Below are positions 1 through 7,821 of a DNA stretch of 64,000 nucleotides, in pieces. The stretch is taken from contig NZ_WSRO01000002.1 of NCBI RefSeq assembly GCF_009769735.1, positions 186,001 to 250,000 on the forward strand, in the 5' to 3' direction. A program made the position numbers and the translations under genes. The DNA comes from Streptomyces sp. BA2 (GTDB lineage: Bacteria > Actinomycetota > Actinomycetes > Streptomycetales > Streptomycetaceae). A model generated the notes under the pieces. It ran no database searches. It saw only the letters and a program-made list of their open reading frames with translations, and was not told where the DNA came from. The stretch's first letter is position 1; the number at the start of each line of letters is the position of its first letter.

Positions 1-41
1 GCTGCGCATCTGATCCAGGACGGGCCACTGGCACATCCTTT

Positions 42-458
42 TCATGCAGGCCCAGCGCGGGCTGCGCGTGTCACGGTCCTTCGTCCACCGGCCGCACGGT
101 CCAGCAAGCAGGTACCGCAAGAGGTCCCTGCTCGACCGGCGGCCGCGATGAGGAACTGCGGAGGGTTCGTCAACGGATCCTCCGCCTCGATCCAAAGATC
201 GTGGCCCGCCAGCTGCAGCGTGACGCCATCCCCGTTCGGCACAGCGGTCCAGGTCGTATGCCCCATACCGCTCGACAGCGTCGTCCACGGTCCACCGCTC
301 ACGAGGGCGCAGGGTGGGCCATGCGGGTCGTCGTCGGCACCGGTGCGGTACTTCCACGCTACGGCCTCGATCACCGTGCGGTGGCTGTGCAACCGGCCGC
401 CCCGTGCAGGCTGGCGTGGGAGCAGATCCTTGATCCGCTCCCACGCCGTGTCGGTCAC
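42..458 (-). pseudogene. IS5-like transposase remnant (N-terminal piece)
   Basis: The reading frame opens with a GTG codon and its first 40 or so residues (WERIKDLLP, then the HRTVIEAVAWKYRTG block) are the N-terminal helix-turn-helix region of IS5-type transposases. After the KYRTG block the expected catalytic part is gone and the rest of the frame is unrelated. No DDE motif is present. This is a dead remnant, probably joined to other sequence by a deletion. Confidence 0.6.
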
Positions 459-553
459 TGCGCACGCGTGATCAGGGCTGAGTGGGGCACTCGTCTGTCG
501 GCGTAGCCACCGGAATCGCCTGTGGTTCGCCGCTCATCGGCAGGAGAAGACAG

Positions 554-736
554 ATGCTGGCATTCGTGGCGGCCGTGCTCTTCGTCATCGCCTTCGTCAT
601 CCACGCAACCGAGACGTCGACCGAGGCAGTCTTCAGCCCGACGAGTCTCATGCTCGTCGGGCTCGCCCTCCTCGCCCTGCACTCGGGCGGCCTGGGGTCC
701 GGATGGTCCCCCCGCAGCCGCGGTCGCCGGCGCTGA
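554..736 (+). CDS. Small membrane protein, hypothetical
   Basis: A 60-codon frame beginning MLAFVAAVLF, preceded by an AGGAGA-type ribosome binding site about 6 bases upstream, which is why this ATG is preferred over the longer frame starting at 482. It has two hydrophobic stretches (about residues 3-16 and 30-43) separated by a short polar loop, and ends in a basic tail rich in Arg and Gly. This looks like a short two-pass or hairpin membrane protein of the kind common in Streptomyces. I do not recognise a family and cannot suggest a function. It stands alone between an IS remnant and the convergent Asp23-like gene. Confidence 0.45.
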   Translation: MLAFVAAVLFVIAFVIHATETSTEAVFSPTSLMLVGLALLALHSGGLGSGWSPRSRGRRR

Positions 737-851
737 GTGTTCTCGGTCTCCGACTGGACTGTCGAGCGCGTGGCATGCCCGTCGTCGTCCGGCACACGCG
801 CGGCGCGCCCGGTGATTCCGGGCGGCCGCGCGCGTCGCCTTGAGCGTAGTG

Positions 852-1244
852 TCACTGCACCCGGCCCTCGCCAGTCTCTGACGTGTTGTCTTCGGGCAGG
901 CGCACGTCGTTGACGGAGATGTTCACTTCGACGACTTCGAGACCAGTCATTCGTTCCACCGCCCCGATCACGTTCTCGCGTACCTCCGCGGCGACCTCGG
1001 TGATGCGCACTCCGTACTCCACGACCACTTCCAGATCGATGGCGGTCTGCTTCTCGCCGACCTCGACCTTGACGCCGCGGCCCGCGCTGGAGCGTCCGCC
1101 AGGCACACGATCGCGCATCGCACCCACGGTGCGGCTGAATCCGCCTCCAAGTGCGTGGATTCCAGGCACTTCGCGTGCGGCGATCCCGGCACCTCCTCGG
1201 GGGTCCACGGGCTTCCGTACGCCGGCAACCATCGGTCGCCGCAT
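852..1244 (-). CDS. Asp23/Gls24 family envelope stress response protein
   Basis: A 130-residue member of the Asp23/Gls24 family, cytoplasmic proteins that attach to the membrane periphery and accumulate under cell-envelope stress in Gram-positive bacteria. Visible family marks are the GIAAREVPGIHALGGG block near the N-terminus, the GRGVKVEVGEKQTAIDLEVV strand block in the middle, and the RENVIGAVERMTGLEVVEVN block near the C-terminus. The start at 1244 is chosen because a GGAGG motif lies about 8 bases upstream; a longer open frame extends to 1532 but has no family similarity. The usual TTIAD segment before GIAAREV is replaced by an unrelated sequence, so the extreme N-terminus may be altered. 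It stands alone. Actinobacteria usually carry several paralogues, so the exact role is unclear. Confidence 0.85.
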   Translation of the reverse strand: MRRPMVAGVRKPVDPRGGAGIAAREVPGIHALGGGFSRTVGAMRDRVPGGRSSAGRGVKVEVGEKQTAIDLEVVVEYGVRITEVAAEVRENVIGAVERMTGLEVVEVNISVNDVRLPEDNTSETGEGRVQ

Positions 1245-1637
1245 TTCGCACCAGCCTCCAAGTACCTTGTGGCACAACGGATATGCACACCAGGTACCGC
1301 TGAACCTGGCCGATGACCAGCCCTTGAGAATGGGCAGCTTCCGGACACCTACTCGAGCGGGATGGGGACTATCCTGAAGTACGGACGTCCCGGACCCCGG
1401 CGGACCTGTTGCTGCTCGACACAGATGGCTGCGAGGAGCGGACCACGTCGTCCGGTCCCCCGGTGCATCCCTTGGAGGGACTGAGCGGTTCCCTTGTCCT
1501 GGTGGACAGATTGTGTTGGACCGCCTGTTCACCTGCCTCCGCCGAATCTCTGCCTCTGCCGGGCCCGTCCCAAGAGGAACCGGGAGCCCGATTCCCCTGC
1601 GTGACTCTGTCCGGCGGATCTCTGGAACTGAGGCGTC
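1245..1637. other. Intergenic, divergent spacer; nothing recognised
   Basis: The 393 bases separate the divergent Asp23-like and STAS genes and should hold both promoters. I found no convincing consensus promoter, palindrome or short gene here. Confidence 0.4.
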
Positions 1638-2075
1638 ATGCCTTTACCGCACTTGAACATCTACCGGCACGACAGAAGGACCAGGACGCTGATCACCCTG
1701 GCCGGTGAGATCGATCTGGAGACGGTGCCGCTGATGCGCGCGACGTTTGAGCGGTGCCTCCGGGACGGCGTGCGCATCATCGACGTCGATCTCACCCCTG
1801 TCACCTTCTGCGACTGCAGCGGCCTCAACACCATCATCGAGGCGTACCTGCACTCCACCGCGGCTGGGGGCACGCTACGGCTGCATTACCCGCCTCCCAT
1901 GCTGGCGCGGATGATCGACCTGAGCGGTTGCGGCTTCATGCTCATGGGCCTGCCTGCTGTTCCAGGACCAACCCCCCTCCAGAGCCCCCTCTCCGCTGCC
2001 CCGGCTCCACTCCCCGCGGCGTGTTTCGAGGCAGTGCATCAGCTCGCTCCTACTGTCTCGGGCGGTGCGCTGTGA
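1638..2075 (+). CDS. STAS-domain anti-sigma factor antagonist
   Basis: A 145-residue protein with a single STAS domain (about residues 8-105), the fold of SpoIIAA/RsbV anti-anti-sigma factors that bind a kinase-type anti-sigma factor and free a sigma factor. The strand IYRHDRRTRTLITLAGEIDLETV and the loop CDCSGLNT match the family; the Ser in that loop is the expected phosphorylation site. The last 40 residues are Pro/Ala-rich and not conserved. The stop codon overlaps the start of the next gene (TGATG at 2073-2077), so the two are translationally coupled. It heads an operon with an acetyltransferase-like gene and a GAF-ANTAR gene. No cognate anti-sigma kinase is in the window, so its partner is unknown. 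Confidence 0.85.
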   Translation: MPLPHLNIYRHDRRTRTLITLAGEIDLETVPLMRATFERCLRDGVRIIDVDLTPVTFCDCSGLNTIIEAYLHSTAAGGTLRLHYPPPMLARMIDLSGCGFMLMGLPAVPGPTPLQSPLSAAPAPLPAACFEAVHQLAPTVSGGAL

Positions 2076-2737
2076 TGGCCTGGCCCCCGCGGCAGCAGCC
2101 ACGTAAACCCGCAGGCGACGAGTTGCCCGGCATCGGCGGGGAGCGGCTGCGCCGGGTGAACCGCTGGCTGGCGGAGGACCTGCTTGAGGATCTGGCGGAT
2201 CTGTACGTGGAGTCCTCCGAAAGGGAGCCGAGCGAGGACTACCGCAGTCGCAGTCGGCAGGACTTCCTGAACCGTCTGGCCGGTGACATCCGTCAGCCGG
2301 GGTTCGCCATGGTGATCGCGGAGACGGACGCCTTGGTGGGATGTGCCTTCGGCTTCCCGGTGCGCAGCGACGGCTTCTGGTGGTTCGGCTTCGACGGCAC
2401 GCTACCGCGCAGCGTCGAGCAACTCACCGAGTCCGACGGCGTCTTCGCGATCACCAACATCCTGATCCGGCCACACTCACAGGATCAGGACCTGGCCTGC
2501 CGTCTGCAGGAGCGACTGCTGGCCGACCATCAGGCGTCGCTCGGCACCATCTTGGTGGACCAGGCCGACCGCCCGGCCCTCAATGCCTTCCGCTCGTGGG
2601 GTTGGCAGGACATCGGAGAAATCTGGAGGCCCGCCAGCCCCACGATGTTCCGGGTGCTGGTCCTTCCTGTCGGAGACCGAACCGTGGCGAGGCTGGAGAA
2701 ACCTGCTCACCACGCCTGGACGCGGCGGCCCGGGTGA
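2075..2737 (+). CDS. GNAT-like N-acetyltransferase, first of two paralogues
   Basis: A 220-residue protein with the layout of a GNAT acetyltransferase. A central VFAITNILIRP strand is followed by a turn and the helix ACRLQERLLADHQAS, where acetyl-CoA would be held; the R/Q-x-x-G/A pyrophosphate loop is poorly kept (HSQDQDLA). The C-terminal strand block ends near VLVLPVG. The ATG overlaps the stop of the STAS gene and the stop overlaps the ATG of the following GAF-ANTAR gene, so all three are one translationally coupled operon. A close paralogue lies at 6018-6671, sharing long identical blocks such as EDLADLYVESS and LQERLLADHQASLG. The substrate is unknown. Position next to STAS and ANTAR proteins suggests a stress or signalling role, which is inference only. 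Confidence 0.6.
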   Translation: MAWPPRQQPRKPAGDELPGIGGERLRRVNRWLAEDLLEDLADLYVESSEREPSEDYRSRSRQDFLNRLAGDIRQPGFAMVIAETDALVGCAFGFPVRSDGFWWFGFDGTLPRSVEQLTESDGVFAITNILIRPHSQDQDLACRLQERLLADHQASLGTILVDQADRPALNAFRSWGWQDIGEIWRPASPTMFRVLVLPVGDRTVARLEKPAHHAWTRRPG

Positions 2738-3495
2738 TGCCCGACAGCCGGCCGTCGCGGATCCGCCTGCTGGTCGCCGAGCAGGCGGCCCGGCGTGGTG
2801 CCCGGGTCGGAGTGATGGACGTGTGTACCGCGGCGGTGGCCTCTCTGCCGGTCGGCGGGGCGGGGGTGTCGGCGATGTCCCGGACCGCGGCGAGCCATCC
2901 GTTGTGCAGCACCGACGACATCAGTGAGCAGTTGGACGAGCTGCAGCTCACGTTGGGCGAAGGGCCGTGTGTGGATGCCTTCACGCACGGTGCGGCCGTC
3001 CTGACGCCCGACCTGCGGGTAGGTGAACTGCAGGACTGCTGGCCCGTGTTCGCCGGCGCGGCCTTGGAGGCCGGGGCGCTCGCGGTCTTCGCGCTCCCTC
3101 TGCAGATAGGGGCGATCAGCCCTGGGGTTCTGGATCTGTACACCCAGGTCCCGGTCCGGTTGAACACGGAGGAGCTGGCCGACGCTTTGGCCTTCGCCGA
3201 TCTCGCGACGCTGGTGCTGCTCGACGCCCGGGTCGATGAGACAGGCGCGTCGCCCAACGACGGCGCAGCGAAGGGACAGAGCGAGCATCTGGGCGGGTAC
3301 CGGGCGGAGATCTCCCAGGCCACCGGCATGCTCACCGTCCAGCTCGGTGTCGGTATCGAGGAAGCCTTCGTGCGGCTGCGCGCCCATGCCTATGCCCACG
3401 GGCGTCGGCTCACCGGCGTGTCCGACGACGTGGTGGCAGGCCGGCTCCGCTTCTCCCCCGACGCGGAGCCGACCCGGAGCGACGAGGACACATGA
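2737..3495 (+). CDS. GAF-ANTAR domain protein, RNA-binding antiterminator type
   Basis: A 252-residue protein with an N-terminal GAF-like sensor domain (about residues 10-165; the EGPCVDAF motif is typical of actinobacterial GAF-ANTAR proteins) and a C-terminal ANTAR domain (about residues 185-240, YRAEISQATGMLTVQLGV onward). ANTAR domains bind paired hairpins in nascent RNA and prevent termination. The ATG overlaps the stop of the acetyltransferase-like gene (TGATG at 2735-2739); a GTG one codon earlier is also possible. It is third in the STAS operon. A second GAF-ANTAR gene follows after 82 bases. The regulated transcripts are not evident. Confidence 0.85.
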   Translation: MPDSRPSRIRLLVAEQAARRGARVGVMDVCTAAVASLPVGGAGVSAMSRTAASHPLCSTDDISEQLDELQLTLGEGPCVDAFTHGAAVLTPDLRVGELQDCWPVFAGAALEAGALAVFALPLQIGAISPGVLDLYTQVPVRLNTEELADALAFADLATLVLLDARVDETGASPNDGAAKGQSEHLGGYRAEISQATGMLTVQLGVGIEEAFVRLRAHAYAHGRRLTGVSDDVVAGRLRFSPDAEPTRSDEDT

Positions 3496-3577
3496 CGCCC
3501 TCGCTCGATCCAGTGAACGCACGATGCGCCACGCTTCCCTCCCCATTCGGGCAGGGCCCGTCTTCATAGAGGTGTAA

Positions 3578-4297
3578 ATGATGGATGAGCGACTACTGGC
3601 CAAGACCTTCGTCGAGTTGGCGGACAATCTGGTCGCCGACTTCGACCTGATCGACTTCCTGCGCCTGCTGACCGACCGCTGCGTGGGAATGCTCGGCGCG
3701 AGCGCCGCCGGAGTGCTGCTCGCCGACCGTGACGGCGAACTGCGGGTGATGGCCGCCTCCGACGAACAGGTGCGCCTCCTGGAGCTCTTCCAGCTCCAGA
3801 ACGACGAGGGCCCCTGCCTGGACTGCTACCGCACCGGAACGCCCGTGGCCGTCCCGGACCTGCGTAGGGAGACCGTCCGCTGGCCCCGCTTCGCCGCCCG
3901 GGCCCAGCTTCACGGCTTCAGCGCGGTCCAGGCCCTGCCCATGCGCCTGCGGGACGAGGTCGTCGGCGCGCTGAACCTCTTCCGTGTCGCCCCCGGCCCC
4001 TTCGACCCGGTGGGCACGCCCATCGCCCAGGCCCTGGCCGACGTCGCCACCATCAGCCTCCTGCAACAGCGCACCACCCAACGCACCACGGTCCTCAATG
4101 AGCAGTTGCAGACCGCGCTGAACAGCCGCGTACTGATCGAACAGGCCAAGGGAAAACTCGCCGAACGCCAGGGCATCGACATGGAGCAGGCGTTCACCGC
4201 CTTGCGCAGCTATGCCCGCGCCCACAACCGCCGTCTCTCCGACGTGGCCCGCGCCTTCATCGACGACACCGAGCCTTTCGCTGATCTGGTGTCCTGA
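3578..4297 (+). CDS. GAF-ANTAR domain protein
   Basis: A 239-residue protein with an N-terminal GAF domain (about residues 20-165, with the NDEGPCLDCYRTGTPV block) and a C-terminal ANTAR domain (about residues 180-232; LIEQAKGKLAERQGIDMEQAF and the aromatic/Arg block LRSYARAHNRRLSDVA are textbook ANTAR). The start has two adjacent ATG codons (3578 and 3581) behind a GAGGTG ribosome site. It follows another GAF-ANTAR gene, from which it differs a good deal, so the pair is probably not a recent duplication. The likely role is ligand-controlled antitermination of stress genes. The ligand is unknown. Confidence 0.88.
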   Translation: MMDERLLAKTFVELADNLVADFDLIDFLRLLTDRCVGMLGASAAGVLLADRDGELRVMAASDEQVRLLELFQLQNDEGPCLDCYRTGTPVAVPDLRRETVRWPRFAARAQLHGFSAVQALPMRLRDEVVGALNLFRVAPGPFDPVGTPIAQALADVATISLLQQRTTQRTTVLNEQLQTALNSRVLIEQAKGKLAERQGIDMEQAFTALRSYARAHNRRLSDVARAFIDDTEPFADLVS

Positions 4298-4532
4298 CCC
4301 ATACCCCAAAGAGTGGCCAGACTTCCCAGCATGACCGCTCCGGGTACGAGCAGGGTCTCTGCGCCGGGAGCGCGGGATCTGGGTCCGGCCTCCCGAGGGA
4401 GATGCGGCCGGTTGGTCCTGGCTGCCGGTTCCGAGCAGTTCCGAGCAGGGATGGATCTGTCTCCCGGCCCGGTGCGGCCTTCGGCAGCGAAAGCAGCAGC
4501 CTGTTCCCCACCGGCAGGGGTACCCGCCCGGC

Positions 4533-5876
4533 ATGCGAACCCTCGAACCGCGTCCCGGCGTACGCACGAGCCTCGCCTCCCCGGCCACGAAGGGCCTGAC
4601 CGGCAACCGCAGCGCACGCCGGGCCGCCCTGCGCGGTACCGGCTCGCTGGCCCTTGTCTCCGCCGCCATCCAGGCCACCACCAAGGCGCTCGACAAGCGT
4701 CGACCGCTCCGGCATCCGCCGAGCGGGGTGGCGACCTCTTTCCGCACGGCCGGAGCCGCCGCCCTCGCAACTGCTGCCACCCTGGAGACACCCCGGCTGG
4801 GGGCCGCCCTCATTCCCCTCGCCGCAGGCATCGCCGTCTCCCGCCTCCGTGCCGGAGCACACACGCCCGGCCGGGTTCTCATGGACGCCGCGTTCGGCGT
4901 GGGGATCGCCGTGGCGACGTGCCGCTGGTGGCCGCTGCACCGCGACGAGCCCGCCGACAGCGCCCGGCCGAAGCTCCCGGTTCCCGCTCTTCCGTCCGGC
5001 GAGGGTCTTGTCGTGGTCGTCAACAGCGACGCCGGTGGCGAAGTGCCGGCCGACGTCGAACTACGCACTCTGCTACCGAAAGCGGACCTGCGGGTCTGCG
5101 AAGCAGGCGAGGATCTGCACACCGTGCTTCGGCAGGCCGCCGCGCAGGTACAGGCACGCGGCGGCGCACTGGGCGTGGTCGGGGGCGACGGCACGGTCAA
5201 CGCGGCGGCCGTGCTGGCCGTCGACAACCGGCTGCCGCTCGCGGTGTTCCCCGGCGGCACCCTCAACCACTTCGCCGCCGACCTTGGACTGCCGACCTTG
5301 AAAGAGGCCGCCGACGCGGTGGAGGCGGGCCGCGGCGGTGCCGTCGACCTCGGCCGGATCACCGGCGACGGCACCTGCACCTACTTCCTCAACACGTTCA
5401 GCATCGGTGTCTACCCCGAACTCGTCCGGGCCCGCGAGGCCCGCGAGAGGGCCCTAGGCAAGTGGCCCGCCCTCGCCATCGGCCTGCTCCGCGTCCTCGC
5501 TGACGGCGCCCCCATCGACGTCACCCTCGACGGACAGCCCCGGCGGCTGTGGCTGCTCTTCGCCGGCAACAGCCGCTACGACCCGCCCGGCTTCGCCCCC
5601 TCCTACCGCCGCACCCTCGACGACGACCTCCTCGACCTGCGCATCGTCGACGGAAAACACCCCTTCGCCCGCACCCGCCTCGTCGCGGCCTTCCTCACCG
5701 GAACCCTCGCCCGCTCCCGCGTCTACCAGGAAACCACCGCCACCCGCCTGCGCATCGAGGGTGTGGGCACGGCAGGCGACTACACCCGTGACGGTGAAGT
5801 GAGCCCCGCCGCCGACACCCTCGTCCTCGACAAGAGGGGCCACGCCCTCACCGTCTACCTGCCCGCTCCCCAGTGA
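4533..5876 (+). CDS. Diacylglycerol kinase-like lipid kinase fused to a degenerate PAP2 domain
   Basis: A 447-residue protein. The C-terminal two thirds (about 155-445) is a diacylglycerol-kinase catalytic domain: GGDGTVN at 217-223 binds nucleotide and FPGGTLNHFA follows near 236. The N-terminal 130 residues align with the membrane PAP2 phosphatase half of known Streptomyces PAP2-DAGK fusions, but it is shortened and its catalytic motifs are ruined: the usual PSGH is RTAG (near 71-74), and in SRLRAGAHTPGRVL the catalytic Asp is Arg (position 114). So the kinase half looks intact and the phosphatase half looks dead, perhaps serving only as a membrane anchor. The start at 4533 is the first ATG; no PAP2 N-terminus is found upstream in other frames. 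It follows the GAF-ANTAR genes in the same direction. Confidence 0.75.
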   Translation: MRTLEPRPGVRTSLASPATKGLTGNRSARRAALRGTGSLALVSAAIQATTKALDKRRPLRHPPSGVATSFRTAGAAALATAATLETPRLGAALIPLAAGIAVSRLRAGAHTPGRVLMDAAFGVGIAVATCRWWPLHRDEPADSARPKLPVPALPSGEGLVVVVNSDAGGEVPADVELRTLLPKADLRVCEAGEDLHTVLRQAAAQVQARGGALGVVGGDGTVNAAAVLAVDNRLPLAVFPGGTLNHFAADLGLPTLKEAADAVEAGRGGAVDLGRITGDGTCTYFLNTFSIGVYPELVRAREARERALGKWPALAIGLLRVLADGAPIDVTLDGQPRRLWLLFAGNSRYDPPGFAPSYRRTLDDDLLDLRIVDGKHPFARTRLVAAFLTGTLARSRVYQETTATRLRIEGVGTAGDYTRDGEVSPAADTLVLDKRGHALTVYLPAPQ

Positions 5877-6017
5877 GCCTGTGCCATCAGCGGACAGCAA
5901 CGCAGTACGGATCCGGGACTATGCTGCGAAGCAGACGCCCCAGACCCTGGCCGCGCACCGCCAATTGGACACGATGCCGTCCTGCGTGTCTTCCGGTCTT
6001 CTGAACCGAGGCGCCCC

Positions 6018-6671
6018 ATGCACACCCCGCAGCACCCACACGAACCCGACAGCTCAGAGCCGTCCGCCATGGACGCCGTGCGTCTGCGCCGGCTGAACCG
6101 CTGGCAGGCCGAGGAACTTCGAGAGGACCTCGCGGACCTGTACGTGGAATCCTCCACAGTTGACTCCGGTGAGGAGTTCCACGGCCGACAGGAGTTCCTG
6201 CACCGCCTGGCGCACGACGTACAACAGCCAGGATTCGACATGCTGGTCGCCGAGGCGAAAACACTGACCGGCTGCGCGTACGGACTTCCCGTGGCGCGCG
6301 ACGGCTCCTGGTGGCAAGGGTTTGACGGTCCTCTGCCCCAGAACCTCGAGCAACTCACCGCGTCCGGACACGTCTTCGCGATCACCGAAACCCTCGTCCA
6401 TCCGCACGAGCAGGCCCGCGGACTCGCCCGCCGTCTGCAGGAACGCCTGCTCGCCGACCACCAGGCATCCCTCGGCGTCACCCTGGCCGCCCAGGCCGAT
6501 CACCCGGCGCTCGCCGCCTTCGAAGCCTGGGGCTGGCAGGAGATCGGACAGATCCGCCGGCAGCCACCTGCCCCGACAACCCTGCGCGTACTAGTCCTTC
6601 GGCTCGGAGCGCGCACGACAGAGAACCCTGACGGTCTGGCTCACAACGCCCGGACCCAGCGGCCCGAGTAG
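6018..6671 (+). CDS. GNAT-like N-acetyltransferase, second of two paralogues
   Basis: A 217-residue paralogue of the protein encoded at 2075-2737. By eye more than half of aligned positions are identical, including EDLADLYVESS, QPGF, VFAIT and LQERLLADHQASLG. This copy keeps the better acetyl-CoA loop (HEQARGLARRLQERLL, an R-G-x-A type arrangement), so it is the more likely active enzyme of the two. The first 17 residues differ between copies; an internal Met at residue 18 is an alternative start. It is transcribed alone, 141 bases after the lipid kinase gene. The substrate is unknown. Confidence 0.6.
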   Translation: MHTPQHPHEPDSSEPSAMDAVRLRRLNRWQAEELREDLADLYVESSTVDSGEEFHGRQEFLHRLAHDVQQPGFDMLVAEAKTLTGCAYGLPVARDGSWWQGFDGPLPQNLEQLTASGHVFAITETLVHPHEQARGLARRLQERLLADHQASLGVTLAAQADHPALAAFEAWGWQEIGQIRRQPPAPTTLRVLVLRLGARTTENPDGLAHNARTQRPE

Positions 6672-6883
6672 CCCCGCATCCGGCAGCCGCACGCGGAGCG
6701 TGCGGAGATGCTGCAGGGCCCTTGTTTGGGATCCGCACGCCGGGCTACCCGAGCGGGGCGTCCGACGGTCGACCCGGGCGAAGGCACCGGAGGGTTGGGG
6801 ACACAGCTCCCGGTGCCGCCCGCGCACCACCCCCACTCCCCCGCTCGCAACTCCCGCCGTTCGTCGCATGGTTGCGCGACGCG

Positions 6884-7264
6884 TCAGCGCTTTGGCACCG
6901 CGCCCAGCTGAGGGCGGTCAAGACCGGGGTCGGTAAATCCTCTCGCAACGACGTGCAGGACGCGGGCCATCGCCTGGGCTCGGACGACTGGTCGGGGTAC
7001 ACGGAGAGAAGGCGCACGTCACTACGCCGGTTAGTCACGGCACGGCTGGGCGCAAGGGCCAGGCTGAGGCCGACGGCGACCATGGCCTGCGCTTCCTGGT
7101 AGTCGTGGGAGGCGTAGGCGATGCGCGGTTCGAAGCCCGCCTGACGGCAGGCACCCCGGAGCACCTCCGCGACCGAATGGTTCTCGGCGCGGATGATCCA
7201 CTCCTGGTCCGCGAGCTCGGACAGTCGCACACGCTCGGAGGCGACCAGCGGGGAACTGGTCGGT
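6884..7264 (-). pseudogene. LysR-type regulator, C-terminal fragment with frameshift
   Basis: The frame carries the effector-binding domain of a LysR regulator (SSPLVASERVRLSELADQEW, then EAQAMVAVGLSLALAPS), but the DNA-binding N-terminal half is absent. Similarity breaks after RLLSV and resumes in another frame (RVLHVVARGF to the stop at 6884-6886), so there is also a frameshift. The 5' end of the similarity stops at the inverted repeat at 7270-7310. Confidence 0.7.
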
Positions 7265-7269
7265 GTGAC

Positions 7270-7310
7270 TGAGCACGGTAGTTGGCCAGCTTGGCCAACT
7301 ACCGTGCTCA
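7270..7310. repeat. Near-perfect 41-nt inverted repeat
   Basis: Left arm TGAGCACGGTAGTTGGCCA (7270-7288) is exactly complementary to the right arm ending at 7310, with a 3-nt centre, giving a 19-bp stem. It marks the point where the LysR fragment is cut off. It could be a terminator, or a scar or site of a mobile element. Confidence 0.8.
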
Positions 7311-7384
7311 ACGGTGGCGTGCCAGCCGCTGACGGCCGTTATGCAGAGTTGCGCAGCACCGAAGCAGGTTGGGCGCCGTGCTGG

Positions 7385-7516
7385 TCAGACGGCCAGTACG
7401 AGGCGTCCGGGCAGGCCACCCGCTTCAGTCCGGCGGTGGGCCTCGGCGGCCTGTTCCAGGGGGAGGACATCAGCGACGCGGATGGTGAGCGTGCCGGTGG
7501 CCAGGCGCTTTTGTAG
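7385..7516 (-). pseudogene. NADPH:quinone reductase-like dehydrogenase, C-terminal fragment
   Basis: About 44 residues, from LQKRLATGTLTIRVADVLPL to GGLPGRLVLAV at the stop, match the last segment of medium-chain zinc-type or quinone reductase proteins (the EAAEAHRRxEAGGxxGRLVL ending). Everything upstream in this frame is unrelated and no Rossmann domain is present. It is a truncated remnant. Confidence 0.6.
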
Positions 7517-7684
7517 CCACAGTTTGGAGCTGACCGTCTGACCACCGCGACGCCGATTCCAATGCAGGCGGTCCGGGTTGGTCAGGCTGCATCCGCGGTG
7601 GAGGGAGCGGAGATCTTCAGGCGGCTGGAGGGCCGTACGTGCATCCAGAACAGCAGGATGAGTCCACGGCGGTCCTCGCCGGTG

Positions 7685-7813
7685 AGGCGACCGGCACGTG
7701 CGACGGCCATGACCGACGAACAGGTACGGCACGCCCGCGACCTGCTCGCCCGCCCGGAGAGCAGTGTCACCTCAATCGCGAAGCTGCTCGGTGTCTCTCG
7801 CAACACCATCGTT
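7685..7813 (+). pseudogene. Serine recombinase (resolvase) C-terminal HTH fragment
   Basis: The stretch TDEQVRHARDLLARPE...SIAKLLGVSRNTI is the C-terminal helix-turn-helix of Tn3-type resolvases/invertases. The catalytic N-terminal domain with its Ser nucleophile is missing, and similarity ends abruptly after NTI where the resolvase would end. It is a remnant of a mobile element. Confidence 0.6.
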
Positions 7814-7821
7814 CAGCAGGC

